Of a stretch of 64,000 nt of DNA, positions 26,915 to 35,334 are shown piece after piece. The stretch comes from CAVYUC01 sp963771595 (GTDB taxonomy: Bacteria > Bacteroidota > Bacteroidia > Bacteroidales > Prolixibacteraceae): positions 124,001 to 188,000 of the forward strand of contig CAVYUC010000016.1 of NCBI GenBank assembly GCA_963771595.1. The letters run 5' to 3'. Made by a program: the position numbers and the translations under genes. Within the stretch, counting starts at the first letter, position 1, and every line of letters starts with the position of its first letter. A model generated the notes under the pieces. That model made no database searches. It was not told the DNA's origin and saw only the letters and a program-made list of their open reading frames with translations.

Positions 26915-27637
26915 TTATACTTTTGGAGTAAACTGACTTAGCTCATAAATGCCAATTTGCCTTTCGATATTTTCAACTTTTTCCACCATCTGATCAAAAC
27001 CATCACCGCCAAATTTTTGATGCTCAATTTTTTCAAAATCCTCGCCCAGCGCATCGTACTCATTCCGCGATAGAACTTCCTTAAATGCCGGAAAAAGTAT
27101 GGTTTCTTCCCTTGATTCGTGCGGCCTGTACATTCGGTTAAACGATTTCATCAAATCAACCAAATTTTGAAGTTTATCTGTTTCGGTTAACTTTTCATTT
27201 TTTGTCAGATCTAAAATTCGGGATGTAACAGTTCGGCCTGCATCGTGCTGGGTGCGCAATACTTTCACCAGATCTGCGTGCTGTCCGGCTTTTTCAAGTC
27301 GCGGAAAAACATAACCTTCCTCCAGCTTTTCGTGATAATCTTCAACAAAATTTTTAATGATAGAAGCTGTTTGATTTAAATACTTCAGATTAAAATCGCG
27401 ATTTTGTTGAACACTTAAAACTGCAGTATCATAAATCAGCATCATCCGCTGCAGCAATCCATGTTCGCGCATCAAATCTTCGTTGGCCGAAATCATTTCT
27501 TCCTCTTCCTCATCCGAAGAATAATGATTTTTTAACAATGAACCACCCACAGGAGCGGTTGCAATTAAGATGCTTCCCCTCCTGATAAAATTTCTTCGGG
27601 AATTTTCATTAAAATGAATAGCACTATTTTTTTTCAT
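26915..27637 (-). CDS. Hemerythrin-domain protein with Tat-like signal
   Basis: About 240 residues from the ATG at 27635-27637 (another ATG lies two codons upstream). The start holds a twin-arginine motif (SRRNFIRRGSILIATAP), suggesting folded export. A hemerythrin four-helix bundle fills about residues 55-215. Its iron ligands fit HGLLQRM, FVEDYHEKLEEGYVFPRL, LRTQHDAGR and YRPHESREETILFPAFKE. It probably binds a diiron centre and O2, NO or iron outside the cytoplasm. It is followed 3 bp later by the CaCA antiporter, an unusual partner. Confidence 0.87.
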   Translation of the reverse strand: MKKNSAIHFNENSRRNFIRRGSILIATAPVGGSLLKNHYSSDEEEEEMISANEDLMREHGLLQRMMLIYDTAVLSVQQNRDFNLKYLNQTASIIKNFVEDYHEKLEEGYVFPRLEKAGQHADLVKVLRTQHDAGRTVTSRILDLTKNEKLTETDKLQNLVDLMKSFNRMYRPHESREETILFPAFKEVLSRNEYDALGEDFEKIEHQKFGGDGFDQMVEKVENIERQIGIYELSQFTPKV

Positions 27638-27783
27638 GACCATTGTTTTTAAATGAGTTGTATATTCTTAAAACAATTGAAATTCAATATGTTTTTACAC
27701 GAAAGTTAATTCGAATTGGATATAAATAAAACATTGTACATCTTAACAAACTGCATAACATATTAATAAATACATTCAAATAT

Positions 27784-27800
27784 TTTGTTCATTTCATTTT
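27784..27800. promoter_or_regulatory. TTTTGTTCATTTCATTT motif, fourth member of a repeated set
   Basis: TTTGTTCATTTCATTTT resembles the (TTCATTTTG)n arrays at 30399, 31785 and 32449. It lies just before the short frame at 27813 and 157 bp before the gene at 27957. With only one full unit it may be chance in AT-rich DNA. Confidence 0.3.
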
Positions 27801-27812
27801 TTTTCTACTTTT

Positions 27813-27938
27813 ATGAAAAATGATTTTAAAACCCGATTAAATAAACAGAAGAAGCCGGTTTGCAAGGATAAAAACAGCAAACTAATTATTCTGAAAAAAG
27901 ATAATAATTTACAGATCAGGATGCATTTTAAAATATGA
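27813..27938 (+). CDS. Possible small basic protein, 41 aa
   Basis: An ATG frame of 41 codons, very Lys-rich (MKNDFKTRLNKQKKPVCKDK). It ends 18 bp before the next plus-strand gene, and a TTCATTTTG-like motif precedes it. No family is recognised and the composition is what AT-rich noncoding DNA would give, so it may not be translated. Confidence 0.25.
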   Translation: MKNDFKTRLNKQKKPVCKDKNSKLIILKKDNNLQIRMHFKI

Positions 27939-27956
27939 TTCCTGATTTTTTTGAAG

Positions 27957-28406
27957 ATGGACATGATGATTAAACCAACGACCTACTCTGTTTTACCGGA
28001 GCTGAACCTCGTTATTGAATGTTTTGGAGGACGTTTTACTGCATCCGATTTACTGAAACTCAAAAAACTGGAATTAAAAGATCCACTGTACAAATCATCG
28101 TTTAATTTTATAGGTGATCTTACGTTATCATCGGTCGATACCACCTACGAAGATTTGGTTGATTACATTAAAATCATTAAATCGATGGAGGGTGTGGTTA
28201 GCTACCGGAAATCAGCAATTATAACGGCCACTCCCAATCATGTTGTTTATTCCACATTGCTAAAAACGCTGGGCAAACAACTTCCCATGAAATTTGAAAT
28301 AGTGAGCACCCAACTCGCTGCATTTAACTATCTGGGAATTGCACCCTGTGATTATTCAAAAGTGGAAGCAGTTTTAAAAGGCTTAAAATTGAAATTTTTG
28401 TTGTGA
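27957..28406 (+). CDS. Conserved hypothetical protein, 149 aa
   Basis: The frame begins with TTG at 27951, but the ATG at 27957 (MDMMIKPTTYSVLPELNLVI) is the likelier start. The protein is a small alpha/beta fold with no signal or membrane part. Marks are LNLVIECFGGRFTASDLLKL, FNFIGDLTLSSVDTTYED and SAIITATPNHVVYSTLL; the look is that of a STAS/SpoIIAA-like domain found in many uncharacterised Bacteroidota proteins (inference). It stands before the GH57-like locus on the opposite strand. Confidence 0.7.
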   Translation: MDMMIKPTTYSVLPELNLVIECFGGRFTASDLLKLKKLELKDPLYKSSFNFIGDLTLSSVDTTYEDLVDYIKIIKSMEGVVSYRKSAIITATPNHVVYSTLLKTLGKQLPMKFEIVSTQLAAFNYLGIAPCDYSKVEAVLKGLKLKFLL

Positions 28407-28654
28407 ATTACATTCTGCACCACATTATTGGCAAAAAAAAGACGGAGCACCTGATATCCGACTTGATATCCGGCACGCCGTCCTTGCAGAAAATTACCAC
28501 CATTGATAAATGCCAGTTTTTAAAGCTATGCCTGACCGGAAGAAAGTGGTTTGGGAATCAACAATTCATGGGAACAGGAAATTGAACCATAATACCTAAC
28601 TTCCAGCAAGCATATTTCATTAATCTTTCCTCTATATGTTTATTAATTTGTTTT

Positions 28655-29887
28655 TTACACCAATTCGTTCACAGCATTGCTCTCATTCATTTTTAACCGG
28701 ATTTTCCTTTCCTTTTTCGGAATCTCACTTTTGTTTAACCGCTGCACAAAATCATCCAGAATATTCATATAATCCATATACGCAATTTCCGGATCAGGAA
28801 AAGGATTGAAATGATTTTCCGCAAATTTCCTTCTGTTAAAACTGTTACTTATGTAAAACAAATGTTCCATATCCTGGATTACATTCCACTCTTTAATTAA
28901 TGATTCGCTGGTTTGCATATGCATCAGCGCATTTATTCTCAACTGCCTTTTCAAAACTTCTTTTTGCAGCGAATTTTTTAACCACAAATCCGGCAGTTTA
29001 TACTGATTTGATTTGTTGTACATCATTCCGTTTTCATGGTTCTCATCCATTATTTCTGAAGGAAGTTTAAACTGTACGGAAGAATCTTCAATTAACCTCG
29101 CTACAACTGTTTTCCAAGCTGTTGCGCGGCTGAAATGAAAAGGCATTTTTGTTGAAACCGGGTTGTATACAGCAATCACAGGAGTTTCTGCTGCATTTGT
29201 CTTTTCCACCCTTTTTACAATTCGTGAAGCAAATGCGGAAACAGATTTAATGCTCGGATTGTAATCAACATCGTGAATTAACCGGCTTAATTTATAATTG
29301 ATAAAATGAATTTTTTCAATAGGAAAAACAGCAGGATCATAAATTTCCCGCTGTTTTGGTGTTATATTGCTTGTTTGATTGGAGTATGCAAATATTCCTT
29401 TTTTACCACTTTTAAAAATTGCTTTTACTGCCTCCTGCGAGCTAACAGGAGAATGCATTAAAAAAATGGATGGAGTCACCCCCAGTTCAGATTTCATCTG
29501 CAAATCGTGCAACTCTAATTGTTTCATCATTAAATTTTTATCGGTAAACGGCACAATTGAATGCGACCATGGTTCCGATAAAAATTCGATTTGATTTGAT
29601 TTGGCCAGAAATTTTAAATGGGCCATAACATCTGGTCTCAGCCTCTGTAACATCGACAAAGTTATGCCGGAAATGCTTATTGCTGCTTTAAATTGTTCGC
29701 CTGAACCAATTATTACACTACGAATTGCTTCGAGAAATGGCAGAAGGTTTTCTGAGCAAACTCTGTTTAAATGACTTCTTACAAAAAAATCGTCGTAATA
29801 CCGCTCATCCTTACGAAAGTTGAGAAACCTGTAACTTAATTGTACAGCCGGAATATGAACTTTTATACAGAGGCAAATATTTTTCAT
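28655..29887 (-). CDS. GH57-like protein A, probably inactive
   Basis: 410 residues, no signal peptide. It keeps the frame of GH57 alpha-amylase-like proteins: NICLCIKVHIPAVQLSYRF (region 1 with His), YYDDFFVRSHLNRVCSENLL, AAISISGITLSML, IEFLSEPWSHSIVPF, and the tail EWNVIQDMEHLFYI to YMDYMNILDDF. But where active homologs carry the nucleophile Glu (FRNTELIY-like), it has IFLMHSPVSS, and where they carry the acid Asp (DYET-like), it has VIAVYNPVSTKM. It is thus likely a pseudoenzyme that may bind glycan. A paralog follows upstream at 30462-31679. Function unknown. Confidence 0.7.
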   Translation of the reverse strand: MKNICLCIKVHIPAVQLSYRFLNFRKDERYYDDFFVRSHLNRVCSENLLPFLEAIRSVIIGSGEQFKAAISISGITLSMLQRLRPDVMAHLKFLAKSNQIEFLSEPWSHSIVPFTDKNLMMKQLELHDLQMKSELGVTPSIFLMHSPVSSQEAVKAIFKSGKKGIFAYSNQTSNITPKQREIYDPAVFPIEKIHFINYKLSRLIHDVDYNPSIKSVSAFASRIVKRVEKTNAAETPVIAVYNPVSTKMPFHFSRATAWKTVVARLIEDSSVQFKLPSEIMDENHENGMMYNKSNQYKLPDLWLKNSLQKEVLKRQLRINALMHMQTSESLIKEWNVIQDMEHLFYISNSFNRRKFAENHFNPFPDPEIAYMDYMNILDDFVQRLNKSEIPKKERKIRLKMNESNAVNELV

Positions 29888-30128
29888 CTATTTAATTATT
29901 TGCAGTTGAAAATTAGCAGGTGTCCCCTTTTGTTTCCCGACAATTTCAGCTTTATCTTTAAAATCATGCGTATCTTCTCTTTCTGATACTGCAATTAATT
30001 CAGATAATCAGTATTTCCTTTACCAGAATGACATTATGATAAATTGAACTTAATTGTTTTTGCTTTGTGACCGGTTTAAAAAATCCGTTCAGGTTTACGG
30101 TTAAAAGTGAACAAACTTTATTTGCCAA

Positions 30129-30320
30129 TTATTCCAAAAGCATTTCATCAAAATCATTTAGCTGCCAATCAACAACAAATGAAAACTCACTTCTCGTCTT
30201 TTTAAATAGTACAGGCTTTTTTAATTTCCCTGAAGAATTATAACGGGTTTCAAAAACCTCTTCTGTCCTGTCGTCAGAAGCTTTAAGTTTTTTTTGTTTC
30301 ATTTCAGTTACATTCATCAT
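30129..30320 (-). CDS. Small charged protein between the GH57-like genes
   Basis: About 63 residues from a double ATG at 30315-30320; a TTG start at 30347 would give 72. It is rich in Lys, Glu and Asp (MNVTEMKQKKLKASDDRTEE) and ends in FVVDWQLNDFDEMLLE, which looks like a folded or interaction tail. No family is recognised. It lies between two paralogous genes on the same strand, and a 9-bp repeat array sits just upstream (30399-30425), arguing that it is expressed. A leader peptide or adaptor role is guesswork. Confidence 0.45.
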   Translation of the reverse strand: MMNVTEMKQKKLKASDDRTEEVFETRYNSSGKLKKPVLFKKTRSEFSFVVDWQLNDFDEMLLE

Positions 30321-30398
30321 TCTACATTTAACGGGTTTGAATTTCAAAGCTACACAACATTACAATAGTGAAAGAGAGAATTATAAATCATTATTTTA

Positions 30399-30425
30399 TT
30401 CATTGTGTTCATTTTGTTCATTTTT
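30399..30425. promoter_or_regulatory. Three 9-bp tandem units of TTCATTTTG
   Basis: TTCATTGTG, TTCATTTTG and TTCATTTTT follow one another with no gap. They lie upstream of the small minus-strand gene (30129-30320) and just after the GH57-like B gene. The same unit recurs at 31785-31820 and 32449-32475. An operator for the nearby STAND/HTH protein is an attractive inference. Confidence 0.5.
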
Positions 30426-30461
30426 AATTTATGCCGGTTTTTACCGGAAGTATCATTTTAT

Positions 30462-31679
30462 TCATTTTACAACAGTTGAACTTTTTGATACTTTTTTGAA
30501 CATAACTTTCTTTTCGCTCAACCTGTCCAGAAAATCATCCAAAACATTCATATAATTAATATAAGCTTCCTCCGCCGTTGGAAACGGACTAATATTAAAT
30601 TCACTGTTTTGCTTGTCAAATTTTCTGTTCATATAATAGAGGTATTCCATATCCTGCAGGATATTCCACTCTTTCTCCATATTTTTTCTTGTTTCCGTTT
30701 GGATGAGGGTATTTACCCGTAATTGCTTTTCAAAAGCTGCTTTCTGAAATTTATTTTTCAGCCACTCATCCGAAAGTTTTGAACGGTAGATAATGTTGTT
30801 CATTAAATTATTTCCGGCAACAGCAACACTGTTGCTTTTAAATGATTCTGAAGGTGAGACAAATATAATTCCGTTGTCAGCAAGCAAATCAGACAGCACT
30901 CTTTTCCAGGTAACGGCCCTGCTTAACGGATAAAGGCTTTTAGTTGCTGCCGGATTATAAACCACATTAACCGGATTATTATCGGGAACAGTATTTTTAA
31001 ACCGTTTAACCACATATCGTGAAAATTCTGTTGTTGATTTCAAAAACGGATTAAAATCGATCTTTTGCAGCAACTCGCTTAGCTTGTAATTAATTGGTAT
31101 AACCGGTGCCATCTTTTCATCTTTCGTTTTTGCCAACACTAGCTTTCTGAACGAATCTTCATTTATTTGATTGAGATTGGAAAAAATTCCTTTTTTCCCC
31201 ATCGATGAAATTGTGGATAAAAGCTGTTGTAAATATACCGGTGAATGAATAATGAATAATTCGGGGATTTTTCCGAATAACGACCAGATTAATTTATCGT
31301 GCAAATCAATTTGCCTTGTCAACGATTTTTTATCGGTATAAGCCACAATGGAATGCGATAATGGCTCTGATAAAATTTCAATGTGACTGTTTTGTTCGAG
31401 ATTAATAAGCTGATCAACTGCATCTGGTGCATATTTTTGCAGAAGCGTCAAGGTGATTCCGGATATGGAAATCCCGGTTTTAATTTTTTTCGCGGAATGA
31501 ATAGTTGCTGTTCCGGTGCTTTCCAGAAAAGGCAACAGGTTTTCGGTATAAATTTTTCTTACGTGCTTTTCTACCTCTGAATCATTGTAATACCGGTGAT
31601 CGTGGTTTATATCCGAAAACCTGTAATTCGTCTGAATTGCAGGAATGTGAATTTTAACAATTAAACATATTTTAATCAT
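30462..31679 (-). CDS. GH57-like protein B, probably inactive paralog
   Basis: 405 residues, clearly paralogous to the protein at 28655-29887: ICLIVKIHIPAIQTNYRF, YYNDSEVEKHVRKIYTENLL, TGISISGITLTLLQK, IEILSEPLSHSIVAYTDK, and the tail EWNILQDMEYLYYMN to YINYMNVLDDF. As in protein A the nucleophile region reads LFIIHSPVYLQ with no Glu, and the acid/base region NVVYNPAATKSLYPLSRA with no DYET. Both proteins share NP(V/A)(S/A)TK here, which suggests that a new conserved site replaced the catalytic one. The long gap between A and B holds a small gene. Glycan sensing or binding is inference. Confidence 0.7.
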   Translation of the reverse strand: MIKICLIVKIHIPAIQTNYRFSDINHDHRYYNDSEVEKHVRKIYTENLLPFLESTGTATIHSAKKIKTGISISGITLTLLQKYAPDAVDQLINLEQNSHIEILSEPLSHSIVAYTDKKSLTRQIDLHDKLIWSLFGKIPELFIIHSPVYLQQLLSTISSMGKKGIFSNLNQINEDSFRKLVLAKTKDEKMAPVIPINYKLSELLQKIDFNPFLKSTTEFSRYVVKRFKNTVPDNNPVNVVYNPAATKSLYPLSRAVTWKRVLSDLLADNGIIFVSPSESFKSNSVAVAGNNLMNNIIYRSKLSDEWLKNKFQKAAFEKQLRVNTLIQTETRKNMEKEWNILQDMEYLYYMNRKFDKQNSEFNISPFPTAEEAYINYMNVLDDFLDRLSEKKVMFKKVSKSSTVVK

Positions 31680-31784
31680 CGGGTAAAATTTTAAAATTTC
31701 AGCAAAATGTTATTCAGGTTCGGGGCCATTTCGTCCATTGAAATCAGCATGTAATATTTGGGGTTAACATACAGTCGCTAATTG

Positions 31785-31820
31785 TTCATTTTGTTCATTT
31801 TGTTAAAAGAACAAAATGAA
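31785..31820. promoter_or_regulatory. TTCATTTTG array with 11-bp inverted repeat
   Basis: Two direct units, TTCATTTTG at 31785 and 31794, are followed by an exact 11-bp palindrome: TTCATTTTGTT (31794-31804), AAAAG, AACAAAATGAA (31810-31820). It lies about 105 bp upstream of the GH57-like B start and just after the 110-residue gene. The combination of direct and inverted units is typical of an operator for a dimeric or oligomeric regulator. Confidence 0.6.
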
Positions 31821-31827
31821 AGATAAA

Positions 31828-32160
31828 TCATACTGTTACTTTCCGAGTACTTATTTCTTTTTGCCGGCTCGATATTAATGCAGATTTCAGGTTTGCATGC
31901 GGAATTTTAACTGCCGCTTTTTCCAGATGATAATCCTGGTAAATTTCTTCCAGAACATCAGGATGAATATCAAAAAAATTGTCGTAACACCAATTGTACA
32001 GCTCTTCCAATTTATCTGGTTCTACCCATCTTGTACATTTAATCAACTCCTTTCTGAACAACTTTTTCCAGGTGCAAACCTTTGGGAGAATTTGTTTTGC
32101 ATACTCAATCATAACTTCGTTTTTAATGTCATTAAATTGATTTAACAGTCTTATTTTCAA
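31828..32160 (-). CDS. Hypothetical protein, 94-110 aa
   Basis: The frame starts with TTG at 32160 (110 residues); the first ATG is at 32110-32112 (94 residues). It is helical and basic, with Trp and Cys residues (VCTWKKLFRKELIKCTRWVE, LEELYNWCYDNFFDIHPDVL). No family is recognised, and there is no signal peptide or membrane segment. It lies upstream of GH57-like protein B on the same strand, separated by the TTCATTTTG array, and divergent from the STAND ATPase gene. It may be part of the same locus. Confidence 0.55.
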   Translation of the reverse strand: MKIRLLNQFNDIKNEVMIEYAKQILPKVCTWKKLFRKELIKCTRWVEPDKLEELYNWCYDNFFDIHPDVLEEIYQDYHLEKAAVKIPHANLKSALISSRQKEISTRKVTV

Positions 32161-32615
32161 CGTTTATTTAATAAATCTTGGGTTTTTGGCGTCACACTGT
32201 TTTTATTGATTCTCCTCGCAAGTTTTCATTAAATAAAACCGTGTTAAAACGGGATTTGTTCATGTTTTTCTGCACTCAGTTTTTGTTGCCCGAACCAGCT
32301 CTAAAAATGGAAATAACTGGTATTCAAAAACATATTCATCAATTGTATAAAAACTTGTTTTGGAGTATTAACTATTATTAACTTCATCGGTTATTCCCGG
32401 TATAAAAATAAAGAATACAAACAATTCTGTCCACGTCATTTCAATCTCATTATTTTGTTCATTCTGTGCATTTTTTCTTTTAGAGACTATTCAGAGAACA
32501 AAAAAAATTTATAAATTACATTGGATTTTACCTTTAATCAGAACCTGTCTTTTGGAGAAGAATAAAATAAATTTCATTTTATAATTGGACCAACAGACAT
32601 TTAGTACATTAAAGC
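32161..32615. other. Divergent intergenic region before the STAND ATPase
   Basis: About 455 bp between the minus-strand small gene and the plus-strand ATPase gene. A 67-codon plus frame (32178-32381) is judged chance. The region holds a degenerate TTCATTTTG array at 32449-32475 and a TTTG at 32551 without a well-spaced -7 partner. It should contain promoters for both directions. Confidence 0.4.
32449..32475. promoter_or_regulatory. Degenerate 9-bp array (TTCATTTTG-like)
   Basis: ATTATTTTG, TTCATTCTG and TGCATTTTT follow with exact 9-bp spacing. They lie 140 bp before the STAND ATPase start and 290 bp from the divergent small gene. It is the weakest of the three arrays. Confidence 0.35.
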
Positions 32616-34256
32616 ATGGATGATGATATTTACAATTTATTAAGGAAAGATATCCAGGTCAAATTCGGAGAAAAAATTCTTTATGGTAAAGATTGTCAGC
32701 AGTTGTCGAAAAAAATAATAGAAGAAACCCAAAGACACATCAGCATTTCTACCGTAAAGCGTTTTTTTGGAATGATAAACTCTCCGTTCAATCCTTCAAA
32801 ATATACCCTTGAAACTTTTGCGCGGTACCTGGGGTTTGAACACTGGCTTGATTATGAAGAACAGTATAAAAAAACCAATTACAACGAAAATATAAGTGAC
32901 ACCTGGGAGCTTTTAAAAAACAGAATACTAAAAATAACTTACCAAAGCCTTGAGTCGATGAAGGAAAAGGCAAAATACGATTCGGAAAAAGTAATTTTCA
33001 GAACGTATGTAAAAGATAAATTTGATAAGTTCCTGCAATCCAAAGAAAATGCGACAATGTTTGTTGCTCCTTTAGGTTTTGGCAAAACCACCACTATAAT
33101 CCAACTGGTCGAAAATTATTTTTTGGGTGAAAAAGCCCTTCATAAAAATGATATTATTTTTGTGATTGACGGTGGAATCTTTTTTAACTTATATTCCAAA
33201 AGTTCAAATTTTGAATTGTTTAATCAGTTCATCGAATTTAAAGTCCGCTCAAGCATTGAGTTCTATTTTCAGCAGAACCCCGAAAAAAGGAAAGGCCGCG
33301 TAATTCTTATAATTGACGATGTGGATGAAGTTTATTTCGACAAGGAAAGATACCACAGCCTGATGGAAAATTTGATGCGGTTGCTGATGAGCAGCGAAAA
33401 CAGCTGGTTTAAAATAGTTATGACCTGCCGCCCCGAAAATCTTGATATTTTTTACTACCTGCTCAACAAAAACCCGATGTTAAAATCGAGTTGGTTTAAA
33501 ATGAATTTCGAAGAAAAAGGGATGATAGAATCCAGAAATATTCCGCTTTACTCAAAAGAAGAGGTAAAAAAAATAATTGAAAAACATCAGCTGAAATGCG
33601 ACTATAATTATTTAAAGGAGAATTATAATAATATTTTAAAAATTCTTCATTATCCGTATTTACTCTCGATATTTAAAGAAAAATTTGGCGATTCGAATGA
33701 GATTTCGCTGATTTCACTTTTAAACCATTACATTAAAACCCGGCTGAACTCTCCACCTTACCGCGAAGACAAACTGATAATTATTGATACATTTATTGAA
33801 TTGTGCGATTACGGAAAAGATTCAGATGCGGTGGAAAAGAAAACTTTACTGGCCAAATCGAATGTAAATAATTTTGCCTACCGCGAATTAATTTCGATTG
33901 GATTGATTTATGAATATTCTGTCCCCGATGGTTTATTTGGCGACGATACATTTGTCAAATTTCACCCGGATATATTTTTCGAATACATTTTATTTGAAAA
34001 GTGGCGTCAAAATGAACCGCTGGATATTAACCTGTTTTTCAAAATAAAAGAAACCTACCGCAATAAAATACAGCTGCAGTGCAAATTGTTAAAATTCTTT
34101 ATTCGTTTTCTTTATTACGAAAGGAAAATAAGTATTTTACAACAATTGCAAACCATTTTTAAAACCACATCATTTACCTCACGCCCCGAAGAATCTGTAT
34201 ATTTTGATTCTGTGGTTTCCGTATTGAACGAAACAATGCAAACGGTGAATCAATAA
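32616..34256 (+). CDS. STAND/NACHT-like ATPase with DNA-binding-like N-terminus
   Basis: 546 residues. Residues ~1-95 form a helical head with the Bacteroidota pattern CQQLSKKIIEETQRHISIST, VKRFFGM, TLETFARYLGFEHWLDYEE, similar to putative HTH regulators. The ATPase follows: P-loop FVAPLGFGKTTTII at about 149-162 (first Gly replaced by Ala), Walker B RVILIIDDVDEVYFD at about 228-242, sensor WFKIVMTCRPENL. A winged-helix-like region and a helical tail complete it. STAND ATPases act as signal-triggered switches; this one could regulate the GH57-like genes or be a defence sensor. No effector domain or sensor repeat is seen at its end, which favours a regulator (inference). Confidence 0.75.
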   Translation: MDDDIYNLLRKDIQVKFGEKILYGKDCQQLSKKIIEETQRHISISTVKRFFGMINSPFNPSKYTLETFARYLGFEHWLDYEEQYKKTNYNENISDTWELLKNRILKITYQSLESMKEKAKYDSEKVIFRTYVKDKFDKFLQSKENATMFVAPLGFGKTTTIIQLVENYFLGEKALHKNDIIFVIDGGIFFNLYSKSSNFELFNQFIEFKVRSSIEFYFQQNPEKRKGRVILIIDDVDEVYFDKERYHSLMENLMRLLMSSENSWFKIVMTCRPENLDIFYYLLNKNPMLKSSWFKMNFEEKGMIESRNIPLYSKEEVKKIIEKHQLKCDYNYLKENYNNILKILHYPYLLSIFKEKFGDSNEISLISLLNHYIKTRLNSPPYREDKLIIIDTFIELCDYGKDSDAVEKKTLLAKSNVNNFAYRELISIGLIYEYSVPDGLFGDDTFVKFHPDIFFEYILFEKWRQNEPLDINLFFKIKETYRNKIQLQCKLLKFFIRFLYYERKISILQQLQTIFKTTSFTSRPEESVYFDSVVSVLNETMQTVNQ

Positions 34257-34348
34257 ATAATATATTTGTGGTGCAAAAGCTGCAATAAAGCAGTAGCGAC
34301 TGTTTTTACCGAAAATTTTCGCTGAACTTGTCCTAACTGAAGTATTCC

Positions 34349-35284
34349 ATGAAAGTTGCCGTTATCGATTTGGGAACAAACACCTGTAACTTACTTATAG
34401 CAGAGGTAATTGGCAACAAATATGAAATTTTGCATCAAAGCAAGCAACTGGTTAAACTGGGCGATGGCAAAATAAAAAGCGGCGAAATAAGCCCGGAAGC
34501 AACTTACCGGGTGCTGGAATCGTTTCAGATACACAAAAAAATAATCAACAAATACAAAGCAGAAAAAACAAAGGTTATTGCCACTTCGGCAATCCGCGAT
34601 GCCATAAACCGGAAGGATTTTCTGGAAACGGTGGAAATAGAAACCGGCCTGATCACAAATGTAATCTCCGGAGAAAGGGAAGCCGAACTGATATTTAAAG
34701 GGGTTTTACTGGCGTTTGGCGGATTTGATGAACCGGCTGTTGTGCTTGACATTGGCGGTGGCAGCAATGAACTGATTATCATCGACCAAAAAGAAATGAT
34801 TTGGAAAGAAAGCCGACCTACCGGAATGGCGCGTGTAATAAATCAGTTTAAAATCTCAGATCCTGTAACTTTGGATGAAATTCATTTGCTAAGGAATTAT
34901 TTTTCTGCAGAACATAAAGCCACTTTCGAATTATCTAAAAATCATTTGGTTAAAAACCTCGTCGGCTGTTCAGGTGCTTTTGATACAATTGCCGATATTA
35001 TCGACCAGGTAAATCCCGGAGAAAAACAACGAATTTCCCAGGAAATAAGAATGGATGATTTTTATGCAGTTTTTGAAAAACTGATTTGTTCAACAAAAGA
35101 AGAACGACTGAAAATGAAAGGAATGGATATGGTCAGGGTCGATTTAATTATTCCGGCAGTAATTCTGATTGAACAGCTCATTTCCGAAATTGGCATTCAG
35201 CAAATAATTCAAACTGATTTTGCTTTGCGCGAAGGTGTTTTATATGAGATGATGGCCATAAATTCAACCGAAAATAATTACTGA
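34349..35284 (+). CDS. Ppx/GppA family phosphatase
   Basis: 311 residues, the short single-domain form. The N-terminal VAVIDLGTNTCNLLIAEV is the phosphate-1 motif of the ASKHA fold; VVLDIGGGSNELIII is the phosphate-2 motif; VIATSAIRDAINR and ISGEREAELIFKG are family blocks. It hydrolyses polyphosphate and/or pppGpp. It has no C-terminal HD domain, as is normal in Bacteroidota. It stands alone on the plus strand and is convergent with the caa3 operon (50 bp apart). No polyphosphate kinase gene is next to it, although a VTC-type domain protein lies at 53487-54197. Confidence 0.92.
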   Translation: MKVAVIDLGTNTCNLLIAEVIGNKYEILHQSKQLVKLGDGKIKSGEISPEATYRVLESFQIHKKIINKYKAEKTKVIATSAIRDAINRKDFLETVEIETGLITNVISGEREAELIFKGVLLAFGGFDEPAVVLDIGGGSNELIIIDQKEMIWKESRPTGMARVINQFKISDPVTLDEIHLLRNYFSAEHKATFELSKNHLVKNLVGCSGAFDTIADIIDQVNPGEKQRISQEIRMDDFYAVFEKLICSTKEERLKMKGMDMVRVDLIIPAVILIEQLISEIGIQQIIQTDFALREGVLYEMMAINSTENNY

Positions 35285-35334
35285 AAAGCAGTATCTCCGC
35301 GCATCACAGTTCAGCTTTTATCCTTATTTTCAAA

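Noticed and set aside
28403..28585. 60-codon frame starting with GTG overlapping the stop of the gene at 27957
   Set aside because: The GTGA overlap is attractive, but the frame includes a repeat-like GATATCCG pair and has no domain; not enough for a call.
32178..32381. 67-codon plus-strand frame in the gap before the STAND ATPase
   Set aside because: No motif or RBS, and the gap is a divergent control region.
34349..35284. Polyphosphate operon linking the Ppx/GppA gene with the VTC-domain gene
   Set aside because: They are 18 kb apart and in unrelated transcripts; no polyphosphate kinase is near either.
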